A stretch of 64,000 nt of DNA from Streptomyces brasiliensis (GTDB taxonomy: Bacteria; Actinomycetota; Actinomycetes; Streptomycetales; Streptomycetaceae), in assembly GCF_014647875.1 (NCBI RefSeq), contig NZ_BMQA01000019.1, positions 62,001 through 126,000 of the forward strand, in the 5' to 3' direction. Every line of letters begins with the position of its first letter. Position 1 is the first letter of the stretch. Below are positions 61,202 to 64,000 of this stretch, in pieces. Position numbers and translations under genes: made by a program. The notes under the pieces were generated by a model. The model had not been told where the DNA came from. It saw nothing but the letters and a program-made list of their open reading frames with translations, and made no database searches.

Positions 61202-62044
61202 GTGATCGCCGGACACGAGGTGGCGCTCGGAGTCCTCGATTTTCTGGACATCCCCGCTCCCGAGCTGGTGCGCGTGGCGGCGGACGCCGGATTCGACTCC
61301 ATCTCGGCTCGGGTGACCGGCAGCCGTGGGTCGGTCGCAGCCGATCTGAGGGACGATCCGGCCGCCCTGGCACGCACCCTGCAGGCGCTGGAGGAAACCG
61401 GTGTGACGGTGCTCGACGCCGAGGTTCTCCGGCTGGCCCGTACCACCCCACCCGGTGAGGCCGCTCGGGCGATCGAGTTGGCCGCGGCGCTCGGTGCCCG
61501 CCACCTCCTGGCGGTGAACACGGACTTGAGCGCCGACGAGTGCGTCGAGGAGCTCGCCCGTGTCTGCGACCTGGCGGACGGTTCGGGATTGCGGGTCTGC
61601 CTGGAGTTCATGCGCTTCAGCGCGACACCGGATCTGGAGTCCGCATGCCGGATCGTCGAGACGGTGGGGCATCCGTGCGCCGCGGTGCTGGTGGACGCGC
61701 TCCATCTGCACCGGTCGGGTGGATCGGCGCAGGATGTCGCGAGGCTCGCGGCGCGGCGTCCCGAGCTGTTTCCCTATCTCCAGGTCTGCGGGGTGCCGCC
61801 CGCACCGTCCGGGCCCATCGATTCGGATCTTCTGCTGCGGGAGGCGGTCTCCTCCCGGCTGCTTCCCGGCGATGGCGTCAACGACCTTCGCGCTCTCGTC
61901 GAAGCTCTGGGGCCCGCAGCCCCGCTGTCCGTGGAGGCGCCTGTATCCGGCGATCCGCACCTCAGCCCCGCGCAGCGCGCCCGGGCCGGGGCTCAGGCTC
62001 TGTCGCGAGCACTCGATGCGATGCGCTTTCGACCGAACCGTTGA
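61202..62044 (+). CDS. Sugar phosphate isomerase/epimerase-like TIM barrel protein
   Basis: A 280-residue AP-endonuclease-2/xylose-isomerase-like barrel. It starts at GTG 61202, 22 bp after the VOC gene. Recognisable pieces: FDSISARVTGSRG, LAAALGARHLLAVNTD, GLRVCLEFMRFSATPD with a metal-binding Glu, and VLVDALHLHRSGG with Asp and His. Such proteins carry out isomerisation, epimerisation or dehydration of sugars and also of hydroxy/keto acids. Its presence in a CoA-catabolic operon is unusual; the substrate is unknown. Confidence 0.82.
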   Translation: MIAGHEVALGVLDFLDIPAPELVRVAADAGFDSISARVTGSRGSVAADLRDDPAALARTLQALEETGVTVLDAEVLRLARTTPPGEAARAIELAAALGARHLLAVNTDLSADECVEELARVCDLADGSGLRVCLEFMRFSATPDLESACRIVETVGHPCAAVLVDALHLHRSGGSAQDVARLAARRPELFPYLQVCGVPPAPSGPIDSDLLLREAVSSRLLPGDGVNDLRALVEALGPAAPLSVEAPVSGDPHLSPAQRARAGAQALSRALDAMRFRPNR

Positions 62045-62067
62045 CTGCCCCTGACCGGCGCCATAAT
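62041..62067 (+). promoter_or_regulatory. Candidate promoter of the EthD-ligase operon
   Basis: TTGACT at 62041-62046 and CATAAT at 62062-62067 with a 15-bp spacer. The -35 overlaps the stop of the preceding gene. Site I begins 9 bp downstream of the -10, as in other promoters of this set. Confidence 0.45.
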
Positions 62068-62075
62068 GTGAGGCA

Positions 62076-62089
62076 ACCAACCGATTGGT
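62076..62089. promoter_or_regulatory. Operator of the ACCAAnCGnTTGGT family (site I)
   Basis: ACCAACCGATTGGT matches all 12 fixed positions. It lies 16 bp upstream of the ATG at 62106. Confidence 0.75.
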
Positions 62090-62105
62090 AGGTAAATTGA
62101 ATGTG

Positions 62106-62663
62106 ATGCAGCACCGGATATTTATCGTGCCGCAACGCGCGGACCTCCCTTGGGACGCCGCGCAAAGACACTGGCAGGACCAACACGGCAAGGTCTTCGC
62201 AGCGACTCCTGGGCTGCGGTGCTACGTCCAGAACCGGCCGCTGTACGAGCCGGGCCACGGCCGGGGCGTCGTCTGTTCGGAGACCTGGTACGAGACTCGG
62301 CAAGCCGAGCAGACAGCGTACGCGTCGCGGTACTACCAGGACGTCGTGACCCCCGACGAGGCGCAGTTCCTCGACCGTGAGGGCGTGTGGAGCGCCCGTA
62401 TCACCTCGGGAGGAGCCGCCTCCGAGCCCACCGGCGACTATCGGGTGCTGTGGTTCGGCCAGAGGCCTCCCGAAAGCGCGCAGTGGAGCGTGCTCCAGCT
62501 GTCCCGACCGGTGCCGGGACCTGGGAGCGGCGCCTTTCTGTACTCGACGTGGACGGATGACAGGGGCGTCGCACTCGACATCGCGGCGGGCTCCGACGGA
62601 CTCGCCCTTGCCTGTCAGCCGGTCCAGTTCCCCGTGACTCGCGCAACCGAGGATGCGTCATGA
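62106..62663 (+). CDS. EthD-like protein, two-half type
   Basis: A 185-residue protein. The first half is EthD-like: HRIFIVPQRADLPWDAAQRH with HWQDQHGKVFAATPGLRCYV. The second half (GDYRVLWFGQRPPESAQWS to the end) looks like a second degenerate alpha-beta unit. ATG 62106 is preferred; an ATG at 62085 would place the start inside the operator. Stop overlaps the ligase ATG by 4 bp. Function undetermined. Confidence 0.78.
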   Translation: MQHRIFIVPQRADLPWDAAQRHWQDQHGKVFAATPGLRCYVQNRPLYEPGHGRGVVCSETWYETRQAEQTAYASRYYQDVVTPDEAQFLDREGVWSARITSGGAASEPTGDYRVLWFGQRPPESAQWSVLQLSRPVPGPGSGAFLYSTWTDDRGVALDIAAGSDGLALACQPVQFPVTRATEDAS

Positions 62664-64000
62664 CATTGACCCAGACCGCCCAGTCAACGCAGCTTGAGGT
62701 GCCCACGGTCGGCGATCTGCTGTATCGGGCGGCCGCACACTGGCCCGACCGGGATGCCGTCGTCTTTCCGGATGAGCGGATCACGTTCTCGGGCCTGTTG
62801 GGCGGCGCCGAGCAGGCCGCCCGCTCCCTGCTCTCGTTGGGCATCGGCCGTGGCGACCGCGTCGGAATACTCATGCCGAACCGGATCGCCTTCCTCGAGG
62901 TGTTCTTCGGATGCCATGTCGTCGGTGCGGTGCCGGTCCTGATCAACGCCAGGTACAAGCCCAAGGAACTGCGCCACGTGGCGCACGACGCGGGGTTCTC
63001 GGTCATCGTGACGACGGACGTGAACGCGGAGCACACGCCCTTCGTCGACCTGTTGGCCAGGTCTTTTGCCGACGAGCGGCCGCCGGCGCTGCGTCACCTC
63101 GTCGTCCTGGGCACGTCGAGTCCGCCCGGACACGTGGACCGGGCCGCCTGGGACCGCGGCGCGGCCTTCCACGCCGACACCGACCTCCATGCCCTCCGGT
63201 CCGAGGTGGGCGCACGGGACATCGCCGTCATCATGTACACCTCTGGCACGACGTCCGACCCCAGGGGGTGCCCGCTCAGCCACGAGGCCCTCGCGCGCAC
63301 CGCCATGTGTGTCGCGGACCGCTTCTCCCTGACGGAGGACGAGAGGTTCTGGGATCCGCTGCCGCTGTTCCACATGTCCGGGCTGCTGCCCACCATCGCG
63401 AACATCAGCCGGGGCGGTGCCACGCTCAGCATGTTGCACTTCGACCCGGACGTCGCGCTGCGGCAGCTCGTCGAGGAGCGTGCGACGTTCGCCTACCCGG
63501 CGTTCTCCACGATCACTCAGGCGCTGGTCCACCACCCGGACTTCGCTGCGTCGGACCTCACCCGGATCCGAGGGATCCTCGAGACGGGACCGGCGGACTA
63601 CCTGCGCGGCGTCGAGGCCGCCTTCCCGGGCGCGAAGGTCGTCTCGTCGTACGGGCTCACCGAGGCCGGCGGGGTCATCACCTACAGCCATCTCGAAGAG
63701 TCCTTCGAAGAGAGGATCGGTACGACCGGGCGGCCCTTCACCGGTATGCGGATCCGAATCGTCGATCCCGAGACGGGGCTCGAGTGCCCGGCCGGTGTCC
63801 CCGGGGAGATCAGGGTGGCCGGGCCGGGGATGTTCGAGGGCTACCTCAACGATCCGGGCTACACCGCCGGGCGGACCGACGAACAGGGGTTCCTTCGGAC
63901 GGGAGACCTCGGCTCACTCGACGAGGAGGGCCGCGTGACGTACACCGGGCGGCTCAAGGACATGCTCAAGGTCGGTGGCGAGAACGTCGCAGCCGCCGAG
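62660..64000 (+). CDS. Acyl-CoA synthetase (AMP-binding), truncated by window edge
   Basis: Open to the end of the window, 447 codons visible. ATG 62660 overlaps the EthD-like stop. ATP loop YTSGTTSDPRG begins near Tyr193; YGLTEAGG and GRLKDMLKVGGENVAA are present, so the frame stops just before the C-terminal lysine segment. Paralogue of the ligase at 57178. Controlled by site I. The fourth CoA ligase of the window suggests several acid intermediates or alternative substrates are activated. Confidence 0.92.
   Translation, partial: MTLTQTAQSTQLEVPTVGDLLYRAAAHWPDRDAVVFPDERITFSGLLGGAEQAARSLLSLGIGRGDRVGILMPNRIAFLEVFFGCHVVGAVPVLINARYKPKELRHVAHDAGFSVIVTTDVNAEHTPFVDLLARSFADERPPALRHLVVLGTSSPPGHVDRAAWDRGAAFHADTDLHALRSEVGARDIAVIMYTSGTTSDPRGCPLSHEALARTAMCVADRFSLTEDERFWDPLPLFHMSGLLPTIANISRGGATLSMLHFDPDVALRQLVEERATFAYPAFSTITQALVHHPDFAASDLTRIRGILETGPADYLRGVEAAFPGAKVVSSYGLTEAGGVITYSHLEESFEERIGTTGRPFTGMRIRIVDPETGLECPAGVPGEIRVAGPGMFEGYLNDPGYTAGRTDEQGFLRTGDLGSLDEEGRVTYTGRLKDMLKVGGENVAAAE

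Overview
The window is GC-rich, uses many GTG starts with purine-rich Shine-Dalgarno sequences, and packs genes with ATGA/TGATG stop-start overlaps. Together with many SDR, TetR, LLM-flavin and acyl-CoA genes, a P450 set, IS5-type transposase debris and long GC-rich hairpin terminators, this points to an actinomycete, most likely Streptomyces or a close relative (inference). No rRNA, tRNA, CRISPR array or phage gene was seen. About 58 genes are supported. Nearly all are catabolic: 11 short-chain dehydrogenases, 4 acyl-CoA synthetases, 2 acyl-CoA dehydrogenases, 5 VOC-fold proteins, 3 EthD-like proteins, 3 TetR regulators, 2 luciferase-like monooxygenases, 2 zinc alcohol dehydrogenases and 2 thiolase-fold enzymes.

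Layout. 1-3.7 kb: the end of an RbsB/RbsA/RbsC-type sugar importer and one SDR. 4.0-7.0 kb: an acyl-CoA dehydrogenase, APH-fold kinase and SDR operon resembling the ACAD10/11 and lva 4-hydroxyacyl-CoA phosphorylation route. 7.1-8.4 kb: two divergent TetR genes. 8.5-18.6 kb: divergent operons with three SDRs, an alpha/beta hydrolase, two LLM flavoenzymes, EthD, a flavin reductase fused to an IclR-like domain, a nitroreductase and a CoA ligase. The order suggests alcohol to ketone to lactone to hydroxy acid to CoA ester. A shared palindrome, ACTAAyGnnCrTTAGT-like, lies at three promoters of these operons. 18.7-22.9 kb: fused isobutyryl-CoA mutase IcmF plus 3-hydroxyacyl-CoA dehydrogenase.

23-64 kb: a second, larger catabolic region. 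Nine copies of a different palindrome, consensus ACCAAnCGnTTGGT, lie in front of its operons. Under these sites are a flavoprotein reductase, CoA ligases, SDRs, an acetylene-hydratase-like molybdoenzyme, aldehyde and alcohol dehydrogenases, FdxA ferredoxin, paired MaoC-fold hydratases, a thiolase, a DUF35/thiolase-fold pair, a P450 with ferredoxin and reductase, an acyl-CoA dehydrogenase with KorAB, an aldo/keto reductase and more VOC and EthD proteins. The TetR gene at 43.4 kb lies in one of these operons and is the best candidate regulator. The substrate is not identifiable from sequence; CoA-dependent breakdown of an alicyclic, terpenoid-like or branched carboxylic acid is the most that can be inferred.

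Decay and mobile DNA are confined to four places: a mosaic of ADH, VOC and possibly SDR gene remnants (33.9-34.2 kb), a broken IS5-type transposase with a nearby 23-bp inverted repeat (38.0-38.4 kb), a MITE-like element of about 166 bp whose first bases supply the korB stop codon (56.87-57.03 kb), and uninterpreted gaps near 28.9 and 36.3 kb. The last gene is an acyl-CoA synthetase that runs off the window.
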